Assembly: GCA_002319875.1 (NCBI GenBank)
Contig: DCFS01000129.1
Span: 1-7,087 of the forward strand
Source of the DNA: Treponema sp. UBA1798
GTDB lineage: Bacteria > Spirochaetota > Spirochaetia > Treponematales > Treponemataceae
Direction of reading: 5' to 3'
Length of the DNA stretch: 7,087 bases
Shown piece by piece: positions 1 to 6,244 of this stretch (position 1 is the first letter of the stretch; each line of letters opens with the position of its first letter). The notes beneath the pieces were generated by a model. The model ran no database searches. It was not told the origin of the DNA and saw nothing but the letters and a program-made list of their open reading frames with translations. Position numbers and translations under genes: made by a program.

Positions 1-299
1 TGAAAGGGATATCCTGCCTCTGTTATTTTTTTTTCCCAGCCGTAAATATCTGTTACTTCAAAGGCCAGATGACGGTAACTTCCCCTGTCGTTTAATTCCC
101 CTTTGTGGTCATGTACCGGATAGAGGTATTCGGTAAGTTCAAGTTTTTGTCCTCCGGGAATTGCAAAATAATGCAGCAGATGGTCACCGAGGTTTACAGA
201 AGGCAGCTGCTTTAATCCCAGCAGTTCCCCATAAAATGCCTGCGTTTTTTTAAGGTCCTTTATGACAATCGTCATATGGTCAATTCGTTTGATTTCCAT
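1..299 (-). CDS. VOC (glyoxalase/bleomycin-resistance fold) family protein, 3' end cut by the window edge
   Basis: The visible 99 residues begin MEIKRIDHMTIVIKDLKKTQ and match the N-terminal part of a vicinal-oxygen-chelate metalloprotein. The IDHMTIVIKD strand carries a candidate metal ligand at His8. The LGDHLLHYF and GQKLELTEY stretches form the next strands, with an acidic candidate ligand in the latter. YRHLAFEVTDIYGWEKKITEAG opens the second beta-alpha-beta-beta-beta repeat and supplies another candidate ligand, His82. The rest of that repeat and its final acidic ligand lie beyond the left edge. The ATG is preceded by GGAGAAA, a close but usable ribosome site, and overlaps the end of the upstream regulator gene by 20 bases, so the two are very likely co-transcribed. 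VOC proteins act as isomerases, lyases, dioxygenases or binding proteins. The sequence does not say which, and a link to the sugar pathway is only contextual. Confidence 0.85.
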   Translation of the reverse strand, partial: MEIKRIDHMTIVIKDLKKTQAFYGELLGLKQLPSVNLGDHLLHYFAIPGGQKLELTEYLYPVHDHKGELNDRGSYRHLAFEVTDIYGWEKKITEAGYPF

Positions 300-1005
300 T
301 TTCTCCGTCCGGTGATTCAAGAATTTGTTTCATTTCTGCAGCTGACATAGCCAGATGCTCGAGCATAGCCGATACCGCCACCCGCTGTTCTCTGATTTTA
401 AGGCTGTCATAGATGCGCTCATGTTCCCTGATCGTGTTTTCTGACGTCTTTTTTACGGAAATAGCCATAAAGCGGTACCGCTTAAGCTCGGCAGAGAGGA
501 GCATATTCAGTTTTTTCAACAGGCTGTTGTGGGCCATCGTTACGATTTGGGCATGAAAACGTTCATCATCATCAGCCATCTTTGCAATATCATTTTCCTG
601 TGCTGCAGCGATGAAATCCCGGTGTATATGATATAGTTCTTCCAGCTCCGCATTTGTGCCTCGCTGGGCTGCAAGCCTTACGGAAAGCGTTTCCAGGGCT
701 TCACGGATTTCAGAAAAGTCTTCAAGTTTGGGCGCTGATTCGATAAACCATTTTCTGACGGTCTCATAATCATGTTTCTGATTATCGCAGACGAAAGCAC
801 CTTTACCTGCCTGCAGCGCTATGTATCCCTGGGCCTGTAATTCACGGATAGCTTCCCGTACCGAAGATCTGCTGACCCCCAGCAATTCGCAGAGTTTTGC
901 CTCAGTAGGCAGCTTACTGCCTGCAGGAAACTGCCCGTCAAGAATTGAGTTTTTTACAGACTCGGCGATTTGTGTTGTTACTGAAATATGCTGAATTGTA
1001 TTCAT
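280..1005 (-). CDS. GntR-family transcriptional regulator, FadR/FCD subfamily
   Basis: This is a DNA-binding, effector-responsive dimeric regulator of about 241 residues, the usual length for the FCD group. Residues 2-73 form the winged helix: the SKLPTEAKLCELLGVSRSSVREAIRELQAQGYI block is the GntR signature and the GKGAFV stretch is the wing. The C-terminal helical FCD domain shows a metal-site pattern: Asp147 and His151 (in DDERFHAQ), His195 (in REHERIY) and His217 (in LEHLAMS), with the spacing expected for FCD proteins. FCD domains typically bind small organic acids, which fits a sugar-acid operon. I chose the ATG at 1005. An in-frame TTG at 1023 would add six residues, but it lies upstream of the transcription start predicted from the promoter at 1026-1054. 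There is no Shine-Dalgarno before either start. Divergent placement and a shared operator-like motif suggest it controls itself and the transport operon. Confidence 0.93.
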   Translation of the reverse strand: MNTIQHISVTTQIAESVKNSILDGQFPAGSKLPTEAKLCELLGVSRSSVREAIRELQAQGYIALQAGKGAFVCDNQKHDYETVRKWFIESAPKLEDFSEIREALETLSVRLAAQRGTNAELEELYHIHRDFIAAAQENDIAKMADDDERFHAQIVTMAHNSLLKKLNMLLSAELKRYRFMAISVKKTSENTIREHERIYDSLKIREQRVAVSAMLEHLAMSAAEMKQILESPDGENGNQTN

Positions 1006-1012
1006 TTTTTTA

Positions 1013-1023
1013 TTGTCTGACAA
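1013..1023. promoter_or_regulatory. Operator-like palindrome at the regulator transcription start
   Basis: TTGTCTGACAA is a perfect 11-base palindrome around a central base. It agrees with the T-N-GT-N3-AC-N-A pattern described for FadR/FCD-type GntR operators. It overlaps the predicted +1 of the regulator promoter, where a bound repressor would block transcription. Its core TGTC(A/T)GACA recurs at 1140-1148. I infer an autoregulatory site. Confidence 0.65.
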
Positions 1024-1025
1024 TC

Positions 1026-1054
1026 ATATTACCATATTCCATAACAAAGGTCAA
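1026..1054 (-). promoter_or_regulatory. Predicted sigma70 promoter of the regulator gene
   Basis: Read on the minus strand, TTGACC (1054-1049) and TAATAT (1031-1026) are separated by exactly 17 bases, and a TGG triplet directly before the -10 makes it an extended -10. The start point would be near 1019, about 14 bases before the chosen ATG. This is pattern matching only, but the spacing and sequence are close to consensus. Confidence 0.7.
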
Positions 1055-1085
1055 TTTCCGAGTAAAAATAATGAAAATAGCATCA

Positions 1086-1108
1086 TTTTTTATTTGACAA
1101 ATAAAAAA
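1086..1108. promoter_or_regulatory. 23-base AT-rich palindrome over the -35 of the transport operon
   Basis: Eleven bases on each side of a central A at 1097 pair perfectly. The inner part reads TTATTTGACAAATAA and the flanks are T4 and A4. It covers the -35 hexamer at 1094-1099. The outer pairs are low-complexity A/T, so the informative part is ATTTGACAAAT. It could be an operator for the neighbouring or another regulator, or a chance result of AT-richness around TTGACA. Confidence 0.45.
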
Positions 1109-1121
1109 ATCGTGCTACCAT
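1094..1121 (+). promoter_or_regulatory. Predicted sigma70 promoter of the transport/catabolic operon
   Basis: A consensus TTGACA (1094-1099) is followed after 16 bases by TACCAT (1116-1121), which keeps the key T, A and final T of a -10 and is preceded by TGC, giving an extended -10. Transcription would begin around 1127-1128 and leave a leader of about 50 bases before the binding-protein ATG. The weak -10 combined with a perfect -35 is typical of a controlled promoter. The call is by eye only. Confidence 0.65.
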
Positions 1122-1140
1122 AAAATAGAAATGGCACGAT
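1109..1140. promoter_or_regulatory. Interrupted dyad flanking the -10 region
   Basis: The arms ATCGTGC (1109-1115) and GCACGAT (1134-1140) are exact reverse complements separated by 18 bases. Pairing continues inward as CCA/TGG after a two-base slip. The left arm lies upstream of the predicted start point, so this would work as DNA symmetry rather than an RNA hairpin. A regulator bound here would cover the -10 element. The protein that would bind it is unknown. Confidence 0.4.
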
Positions 1141-1156
1141 GTCAGACACTCTGACA
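1140..1156. promoter_or_regulatory. Operator-like inverted repeat in the operon leader
   Basis: TGTCAGA (1140-1146) and TCTGACA (1150-1156) form a perfect inverted repeat around CAC. The first nine bases, TGTCAGACA, also match the core of the palindrome at the regulator start (1013-1023). The site lies about 12-28 bases downstream of the predicted operon start point, a position suited to repression by the divergent FCD regulator. As RNA it could also form a 7-bp hairpin just before the ribosome site. Confidence 0.6.
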
Positions 1157-1163
1157 CCATACA

Positions 1164-1171
1164 TAAGGAGG
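1164..1171 (+). promoter_or_regulatory. Ribosome-binding site fixing the binding-protein start
   Basis: TAAGGAGG is a near-perfect Shine-Dalgarno sequence six bases before the ATG at 1178. It rules out the in-frame upstream ATG at 1139, which has no such site, lies inside the operator region and would place 13 charged residues before the signal peptide. Confidence 0.85.
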
Positions 1172-1177
1172 AAACGA

Positions 1178-2437
1178 ATGAAGAAGACATTTGCAGTTAT
1201 TATGGCCCTGTTGTCGGCGGCTTTTCTTTTTGCAAACGGTGCGCAGGATGCACCGGGTACAAAATCAGGCGCAAAGGGTGCGGTAATTAAATTCCGCTAT
1301 TGGGCTGACAATACAGACTATTCGAAACTGATGCAGAGCATTATTGCAAAGTTTAATGCGGAAAACGGAAAAGGGATTACCGTTATCGGGGAGGAATCTC
1401 CCTGGGATGGTGGTGCTTATTCGCAGAACCTGTTCGATGTAAAAATGGGGGGCGGGGACATCGATTGTGCAACCTGGAAACTTACCGCAACACCGCTGTT
1501 TGTAAATAATGATCTTCTTGAGGATCTTACTCCTTATATCAATGCGTGGAGTAAAAAGAACGATATCGATCAGAATATTTATAATATCATGAAGAAATCA
1601 GGCGGTTCTGATAAGATTTTTGTGATGCCGTGGAATATACAGGTTCTTTATGTCTATTACCGTCCGTCATATTTTAAGAAAGCCGGTATTACGGTTCCAA
1701 AGACTTATGCCGAATTCCTTGATGCAATAAAGAAATGTACGATGGATACGAACGGTGACGGAAAAACTGATGTATACGGTTTTGGTATGCGGGGAGCTAA
1801 AGGCGGTCAGGAACCCTGGGGCAGTTTTATTTATGGAGAAGGCGGCAGCCTGGAAAATCTGACAAGTGCCGAATCTGTAAAAGGCATGCAGGATTATATC
1901 GATCTGTATAAAAAAGGGTATGTTCCGCCGACTGCAACAAGTGACGGTTTCAATGAGATTATTGCAAATTTCCAGTCCGGTCTGACCGCGATGACGATTC
2001 ATCATACGGGGTCTTCTCAGAAAATGATTGATAAATTTGGAGATGATGTTTCTGCATTTCCCTTCCCTGCCGGAAAAGGACGATGGACAAGTATGGGTGA
2101 TACGGAGACTGTTGTTTTCAAATCCTGTAAGAATAAGGAAGCTGCTTTCGAATGGGTTGCATACCTGGCAACGGGAGAAGGTCAGAAAATGTGGTGTGAA
2201 GGTACAGGAAATGTACCTGTAAGTAAGACTGTCGCAAACGAACCGTTTTTCCAGAATAACCGTTTTATGAAAGCTTCCATTTCAGGTGAAAGTTTTGCCG
2301 GTATCATTCCGATCCGTGATACAACGACTGAATGGATTTCAATTACCTGGCCTAATACGATTGCATGGGCTTTAACGGGAAAAATAGATGCCTCGGAATG
2401 TATGGGGATTTTACAGAAAGGTTTGTACGGAAAATAA
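1178..2437 (+). CDS. ABC transporter extracellular solute-binding protein, family 1 (sugar type)
   Basis: This 419-residue periplasmic protein captures a carbohydrate-like ligand for the two permeases encoded downstream. Residues 1-21 form a signal peptide: MKK, a hydrophobic core (FAVIMALLSAAFLF), then ANGAQ with plausible signal peptidase I cleavage after FA or ANG. No lipobox cysteine is present, so it should be soluble rather than a lipoprotein. The mature part opens with IKFRYWAD, the first beta strand of family 1 (UgpB/MalE-like) binding proteins. Residues 190-201 (DTNGDGKTDVYG) form the calcium-type loop often found in this family. The tryptophan-rich C-terminal segment (EWISITWPNTIAWAL, about 385-399) belongs to the C-terminal lobe and hinge region and probably contributes to the ligand site. 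It is the first gene of the operon, directly behind the regulated promoter. The ligand cannot be named from sequence, but a sugar, sugar acid or small oligosaccharide is likely. Confidence 0.95.
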   Translation: MKKTFAVIMALLSAAFLFANGAQDAPGTKSGAKGAVIKFRYWADNTDYSKLMQSIIAKFNAENGKGITVIGEESPWDGGAYSQNLFDVKMGGGDIDCATWKLTATPLFVNNDLLEDLTPYINAWSKKNDIDQNIYNIMKKSGGSDKIFVMPWNIQVLYVYYRPSYFKKAGITVPKTYAEFLDAIKKCTMDTNGDGKTDVYGFGMRGAKGGQEPWGSFIYGEGGSLENLTSAESVKGMQDYIDLYKKGYVPPTATSDGFNEIIANFQSGLTAMTIHHTGSSQKMIDKFGDDVSAFPFPAGKGRWTSMGDTETVVFKSCKNKEAAFEWVAYLATGEGQKMWCEGTGNVPVSKTVANEPFFQNNRFMKASISGESFAGIIPIRDTTTEWISITWPNTIAWALTGKIDASECMGILQKGLYGK

Positions 2438-2456
2438 CCGTGTAAACTCTGGTAAT

Positions 2457-2490
2457 AAAAGTACTGCTCCTGCAGGGAGCGGTACTTTTT
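2457..2490 (+). terminator. Intercistronic hairpin with T-run between binding protein and permeases
   Basis: The arms 2457-2470 and 2476-2489 form a 14-pair stem (one T-G wobble) with a five-base TGCAG loop, and the 3' arm ends in five T. This is the architecture of a rho-independent terminator. It sits in the 73-base gap between binding protein and first permease. No new promoter is apparent after it, so partial termination or 3' mRNA protection is more likely than a full stop. Either would give more binding protein than permease. Confidence 0.85.
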
Positions 2491-2510
2491 ACAAGTAGCG
2501 GGGAAAAAAA

Positions 2511-3383
2511 ATGGAAAAAAACAAAACAGTCTGGCCTTATCTTCTTGTCATGCCGGCAGTCCTCGTAATTCTACTGGTCGTTTTTGTTCCGGTAATGAAT
2601 GCCCTTCTCATGAGCTTCCAGAGCTATGATCTGCGGCGTCCGAAGGAGATTGCATTTATCGGCCTGCAGAATTATGGTGAGATGCTGATGGATCCTCTTT
2701 TCTGGAACGCAGTGCTTAGGACTTTCTTGTGGGTAATTTTTGGAGTCGGTTTTCAGTTTATCTTCGGTTTTATATTAGCCCTGCTTTTGAACCGGTATTT
2801 TTTTGCCCGCGGTATAGTACGTGCGATAAGTATGGTTCCATGGGTTACGCCCGGCGTACTTATCGGTTTAATGTGGCGATGGATATATGACGGCAATTAT
2901 GGTGTGCTTAACGATCTGCTGCTTAAAATGGGACTTATACATGATAAAATTCCCTTTTTGTCACAGACTTCAAGTTCCCTGCCTTGTGTTATAGTTGCAA
3001 TTATCTGGCAGGGCATTCCGTTTTTTGCTTTAATGCTCCTGGCAGCATTGCAGGAAGTCTCCGGAGAACTCTATGAGGCGGCTGCCATAGACGGGGCCAG
3101 TCATATACAGAAATTCTTCTTCGTTACCGTTCCCTCTATTAAAAACACCATATATATTACGCTTCTGCTGCGTATAATCTGGGTTGCAAACTCTGTTGAC
3201 GTTATTTTCAATATGACGGAAGGGGGACCTGCATATTCTACACAGACGCTGAGTGTATATATTTATAATAAAGGTAATGCGCTGAATCTTGGATATGCTT
3301 CCAGTATGGCAATATTTCTTGCAGCCATTCTGGCTCTGGTTGCAGTCCCTTATCTGAAATCGACATTCGGGAGCAAGGCATGA
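2511..3383 (+). CDS. ABC sugar transporter permease, MalF/UgpA type
   Basis: This 290-residue inner-membrane protein is the first half of the transporter channel. About six hydrophobic segments are visible, near residues 9-34, 67-93, 103-125, 157-180, 212-235 and 261-283. Between the fourth and fifth lies the EAA coupling loop, ELYEAAAIDGA at 186-196 followed by FFFVTVP ending at Pro208, which docks on the ATPase. The NMTEGGPAYSTQTL stretch (234-247) is characteristic of MalF/UgpA-type subunits in the CUT1 carbohydrate class. A GGGGA run at 2500-2504 serves as ribosome site for the ATG at 2511. The stop overlaps the next permease start by four bases. The ATP-binding subunit is not encoded in the window. 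Confidence 0.95.
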   Translation: MEKNKTVWPYLLVMPAVLVILLVVFVPVMNALLMSFQSYDLRRPKEIAFIGLQNYGEMLMDPLFWNAVLRTFLWVIFGVGFQFIFGFILALLLNRYFFARGIVRAISMVPWVTPGVLIGLMWRWIYDGNYGVLNDLLLKMGLIHDKIPFLSQTSSSLPCVIVAIIWQGIPFFALMLLAALQEVSGELYEAAAIDGASHIQKFFFVTVPSIKNTIYITLLLRIIWVANSVDVIFNMTEGGPAYSTQTLSVYIYNKGNALNLGYASSMAIFLAAILALVAVPYLKSTFGSKA

Positions 3384-4210
3384 AAAAATATTCAGAGCAC
3401 AAAATAATTACATTGTTTTTACCGCTGACGCTTCTTCTGCTGTTTCTTCTGTTTCCGTTTTACTGGACGTTCATAACTTCGATAAAGCAGGAAAATGAGT
3501 TATACGGTGCCGTAACGTACTGGCCCCGGCATGTTACATTTGCGGCGTACGCAAAACTTTTTACGACTACGGTTAATTTTTTATCCGCTATGAAAAACAG
3601 CTTTATTGTGGCAGCTTCAACGTCTCTGGTTACTCTTTTTGTGGCAACACTTGCTTCCTATGCGTTTTCACGCTTCCGTTTTGTCGGGAGAAAATTTCTG
3701 ATGTGTCTTTTTTTAAGCAACAACATGTTTCCGACGGTTCTCCTTCTGCTGCCACTGTATGCCATCATGCGGAGACTTGGGCTGCTGTATACCCATACAT
3801 CACTGATTCTTTCCTATACTACTTTTACCATACCTTTTTCGGTCTGGCTGCTGAATGGCTTTTTTAATGATCTGCCCATATCTATGGAAGAAGCTGCAAT
3901 GATAGACGGCTGTAACCGGGCGCAGGCATTCATAAAAATCATTCTTCCGATACTGACGCCCTGTGTTGTTGCAACAGGGGTATATATATTTATGAATTCC
4001 TGGAATGAGTATACGTTTGCCATGCTTTTTACCAATGTCAGTTCCCGTACCATACCGGTTGCACTGAAAAATCTTATCGGCCAGCTTGGCGTACAATGGG
4101 ATCTGCTTACTGCAGGCGGTGTTATAACGATACTGCCGGTGTGTATCATGTTCTTTTTTGCACAGAAGCGGCTTGTATCCGGGCTGACAGCGGGAGCGGT
4201 AAAAGGATAG
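3380..4210 (+). CDS. ABC sugar transporter permease, MalG/UgpE type
   Basis: This is the second channel subunit of the transporter, 276 residues in the inner membrane. Hydrophobic segments lie near residues 10-34, 73-97, 106-129, 137-160, 190-213 and 244-265. The EAA loop is MEEAAMIDGC at 169-178, continuing to LP at 189-190, followed by the family-typical NSWNEYTFAMLF (206-217). The start ATG overlaps the stop of the first permease as ATGA, so translation is probably coupled. A GGGAG at 3369-3373 gives a ribosome site. The short C-terminus after the last helix is normal for MalG-like subunits. Pairing with the preceding gene and binding protein makes a complete importer except for the nucleotide-binding subunit. 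Confidence 0.95.
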   Translation: MKKYSEHKIITLFLPLTLLLLFLLFPFYWTFITSIKQENELYGAVTYWPRHVTFAAYAKLFTTTVNFLSAMKNSFIVAASTSLVTLFVATLASYAFSRFRFVGRKFLMCLFLSNNMFPTVLLLLPLYAIMRRLGLLYTHTSLILSYTTFTIPFSVWLLNGFFNDLPISMEEAAMIDGCNRAQAFIKIILPILTPCVVATGVYIFMNSWNEYTFAMLFTNVSSRTIPVALKNLIGQLGVQWDLLTAGGVITILPVCIMFFFAQKRLVSGLTAGAVKG

Positions 4211-4269
4211 CGGTTTGCAGACAGCACGCTGCTTTATATTAAGAAATTGATTTTTTACAGGAGATAAAA

Positions 4270-5391
4270 ATGACAAATAAGATTAGTGATACCAGAGTAA
4301 GCGGTATTGATGTATATCTGGTAGAGACGAAAAGTAAAGGTGATTTTTCAGATTCGACACGAAAAGTAGAGACGATCGGTTATGTTGTTGTCGATGTCCG
4401 GACTGACAGCGGTTTACATGGAATAGGAGTAACCTACCATGAAGTCGGTGGCGAAGCGATTGCGGAATTTATTCTGAAATCGATCGGACAGAAAATTATC
4501 GGACGTTCTCCTCTGGAGACAGAGGCTATCTATGATGATATCTTTGCCTATATGCGCGGGGTAGGCCGGCGTGGTCTGGCATTCTGTGCACTCAGTGCGC
4601 TCGATATCGCGCTATGGGATATCAAGGGAAAAATGTTCGGTTTACCCGTATACAGACTGCTCGGCGGAAACAGAACGCAGATTCCCTGCTATGCCAGCGG
4701 CGGATGGACGTCCTATACGAAAGATCAGCTTGTTAAAGAAGTGCTGGAAATGAAAGCGGCAGGATATAAAGCGGTAAAAATTAAAATCGGTGTCGACGGC
4801 GGGAAAAATCCGAACGAAGATGCCCGGCGGATCAAGGCTGTAAGCGAGGCATTGGGACCGGATATCGGTATTATGATCGATGCAAACAATGCGTTTACGT
4901 CTGCCGTAGCACTTCGTCTTGCCTATCAGCTGCGTGACTGTAACATTACGTTCTTTGAAGAACCTGTTTTTGCCGATGATATTCCCGGCCTTGCACGTTT
5001 CCGTGCTGCAAATATTTTACCGTGTGCATCGGGTGAACATGAATATACCCGTTTCGGGGCGAGGGAACTTATTACCAATAACTGCATCGATTATCTTCAG
5101 AGCGATATTACGCGCTGCGGAGGCTTTACGGAAGGTCGGAAAATGGTATCTTTTGCACAGGCATATAATATTTCATATGCACCGCATGGTTTCGATTTTA
5201 TTCATATGCATCTTCTTTCAGCTTATTCGAATGGTGTTTTCCTGGAGAGCCTGTTTATGTTTACGGAACTGGTAGAAAAAACGTTTGCCGATGCTCCGAA
5301 ACCGGTTAACGGAATGATGAATATACCGGATAAACCAGGCCTCGGCGTAACTTTGAATTATAAAAATCTGACAAAAGTCGGATCACTGTAA
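4270..5391 (+). CDS. Enolase-superfamily enzyme, mandelate racemase subgroup; probable sugar-acid dehydratase
   Basis: This 373-residue enzyme has the N-terminal capping domain (about 1-135) and the (beta/alpha)7-beta barrel of the muconate cycloisomerase/mandelate racemase group. Visible active-site residues are the KxK pair Lys170/Lys172 (AVKIKIG), magnesium ligands Asp204 (MIDANN), Glu230 (FFEEPV) and Glu256 (SGEHEY), the Asp279-His306 dyad (LQSDITRCGG, APHGFD) and Glu326 (FLES). Spacing from Asp204 to Glu326 is identical to that in mandelate racemase as I recall it, so every catalytic position is kept. Most members of this subgroup dehydrate aldonic or aldaric acids to 2-keto-3-deoxy acids, although racemases and epimerases exist. 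A neighbouring aldolase of the kind that takes 2-keto-3-deoxy acids favours dehydratase. The ribosome site AGGAG (4259-4263) lies six bases before the ATG. The 59-base gap from the permease gene contains no clear promoter. The substrate is unknown. Confidence 0.93.
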   Translation: MTNKISDTRVSGIDVYLVETKSKGDFSDSTRKVETIGYVVVDVRTDSGLHGIGVTYHEVGGEAIAEFILKSIGQKIIGRSPLETEAIYDDIFAYMRGVGRRGLAFCALSALDIALWDIKGKMFGLPVYRLLGGNRTQIPCYASGGWTSYTKDQLVKEVLEMKAAGYKAVKIKIGVDGGKNPNEDARRIKAVSEALGPDIGIMIDANNAFTSAVALRLAYQLRDCNITFFEEPVFADDIPGLARFRAANILPCASGEHEYTRFGARELITNNCIDYLQSDITRCGGFTEGRKMVSFAQAYNISYAPHGFDFIHMHLLSAYSNGVFLESLFMFTELVEKTFADAPKPVNGMMNIPDKPGLGVTLNYKNLTKVGSL

Positions 5392-5413
5392 AATAAAAGA
5401 GGAGTTCTGCAGC

Positions 5414-6244
5414 ATGAAAGATAATCTTTTCGATGTTTCGGACAAAGTTGTCATTATTACCGGTGGTCTCGGCCAGATAGGTACTGAGTTTGTGAAAGAA
5501 TTCCATAAGCGGGGTTCCCGGGTAGCGGTTTTTTCCCGGTCGGCAGGAAAAGAAAAGGCAGAGAAAATACTCGGCAGGGATATCGCAGACAGTAAAAATA
5601 TAGCGCTCTATGCTGTTGATATTACGAACAAAAAATCGATTAATTCCGTTCTTGACGAAGTGGAAAAGAAATGGGGAATTCCGGATGTACTGATAAATAA
5701 TGCCGGTATCGATACTCAGCCGAGCGCGCCGCCGGAAGTTTCCGGTCCGTTTGAGAACTTTCCGGAAGATGTATTCCGCGATGTCGTTGATACGAATCTG
5801 ATCGGAACTTTTCTTATGATTCAGGCTGTCGGCGGCAGAATGGCCGCTGCAAAACATCCCGGATCTATCATAAATATCGGCTCTATTTATGGCATGCTGA
5901 GCCCCGTTCAGGATATTTACGCATACAGAAAGGAACAGACCGGCATACCTTTTATAAAACCGGTTGCATATTCTGCAGCCAAGAGCGGGATTTATAATCT
6001 TACCCGCTACTGTGCCACCTACTGGGCAAAGATGGGCATCAGGGTCAACACATTTACTCCTTCCGGTGTATGGCGTGATACGCAGGATGAAATTTTTCAA
6101 AAAAATTACTGTGAGCGTATCCCGATAGGCAGAATGGCACAGGCGGACGAATACAACGGGGCAATGATTTTTCTTGCCTCGGATGCTTCAGGATATATGA
6201 CCGGTTCCAATCTGGTTATGGACGGAGGCTGGACAGCATGGTAG
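5414..6244 (+). CDS. Short-chain dehydrogenase/reductase (SDR), sugar or sugar-acid oxidoreductase
   Basis: This 276-residue classical-type SDR has all expected elements: the nucleotide-binding TGGLGQIG (16-23), NNAG (95-98), Asn128, Ser157 (NIGSIYG), and Tyr186/Lys190 (YSAAK). The C-terminus SGYMTGSNLVMDGGW is the usual final strand. The second strand ends VAVFSRS, with Arg42 and no acidic residue, which favours NADP(H) over NAD(H). It is longer than the usual 250 residues because of extra loops around 100-120 and 163-184, near the substrate pocket. AAGAGGAG upstream is the ribosome site and the gap to the dehydratase gene is 22 bases. In context it could oxidise an imported sugar toward an aldonate, or reduce a keto-sugar acid to the dehydratase substrate. 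NADP preference slightly favours reduction. The specific substrate cannot be assigned. Confidence 0.93.
   Translation: MKDNLFDVSDKVVIITGGLGQIGTEFVKEFHKRGSRVAVFSRSAGKEKAEKILGRDIADSKNIALYAVDITNKKSINSVLDEVEKKWGIPDVLINNAGIDTQPSAPPEVSGPFENFPEDVFRDVVDTNLIGTFLMIQAVGGRMAAAKHPGSIINIGSIYGMLSPVQDIYAYRKEQTGIPFIKPVAYSAAKSGIYNLTRYCATYWAKMGIRVNTFTPSGVWRDTQDEIFQKNYCERIPIGRMAQADEYNGAMIFLASDASGYMTGSNLVMDGGWTAW
6224..6228 (+). promoter_or_regulatory. Ribosome site for the aldolase, inside the SDR gene
   Basis: GGAGG lies nine bases before the ATG at 6238 and is formed by the codons of the conserved Asp-Gly-Gly near the SDR C-terminus. It supports the ATG at 6238, which overlaps the SDR stop by seven bases and implies translational coupling. 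Confidence 0.75.

Noticed and set aside
1139..1177. An upstream ATG that would lengthen the binding protein by 13 residues
   Set aside because: It has no ribosome site, lies inside the operator-like repeat, and would put a charged stretch before a clear signal peptide. The ATG at 1178 has TAAGGAGG at ideal spacing.
1858..1864. Extra TCTGACA half-site inside the binding-protein gene (another near 5367)
   Set aside because: Single seven-base half-sites without the inverted partner are expected by chance and lie within coding sequence.
4217..4232. Short inverted repeat (GCAG...CTGC) after the second permease
   Set aside because: The stem is only four to five pairs and is not followed by a T-run, so it is not a convincing terminator.
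4215..4242. Possible internal promoter before the dehydratase (TTGCAG ... TATTAA)
   Set aside because: The -35-like hexamer matches only three of six positions and the region is a short AT-rich gap. Read-through from the permease gene is a simpler explanation.
3800..4276. Long open frames on the minus strand opposite the second permease (158 and 137 codons)
   Set aside because: They lie wholly opposite a clear membrane protein gene, have no recognisable domain, and contain cysteine/histidine/arginine-rich sequence typical of antisense shadows.
4270..5391. Assignment as D-mannonate dehydratase (RspA/ManD) or dipeptide epimerase
   Set aside because: The KxK pair plus an Asp-His dyad with mandelate-racemase spacing is the MR pattern. 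Dipeptide epimerases use a lysine instead of the Asp-His dyad, and ManD enzymes lack the KxK arrangement.
5306..6100. A 264-codon minus-strand frame opposite the SDR
   Set aside because: It overlaps an SDR with all catalytic motifs intact. Its predicted protein is rich in Cys, Arg and His with no domain pattern and no ribosome site that I can support.
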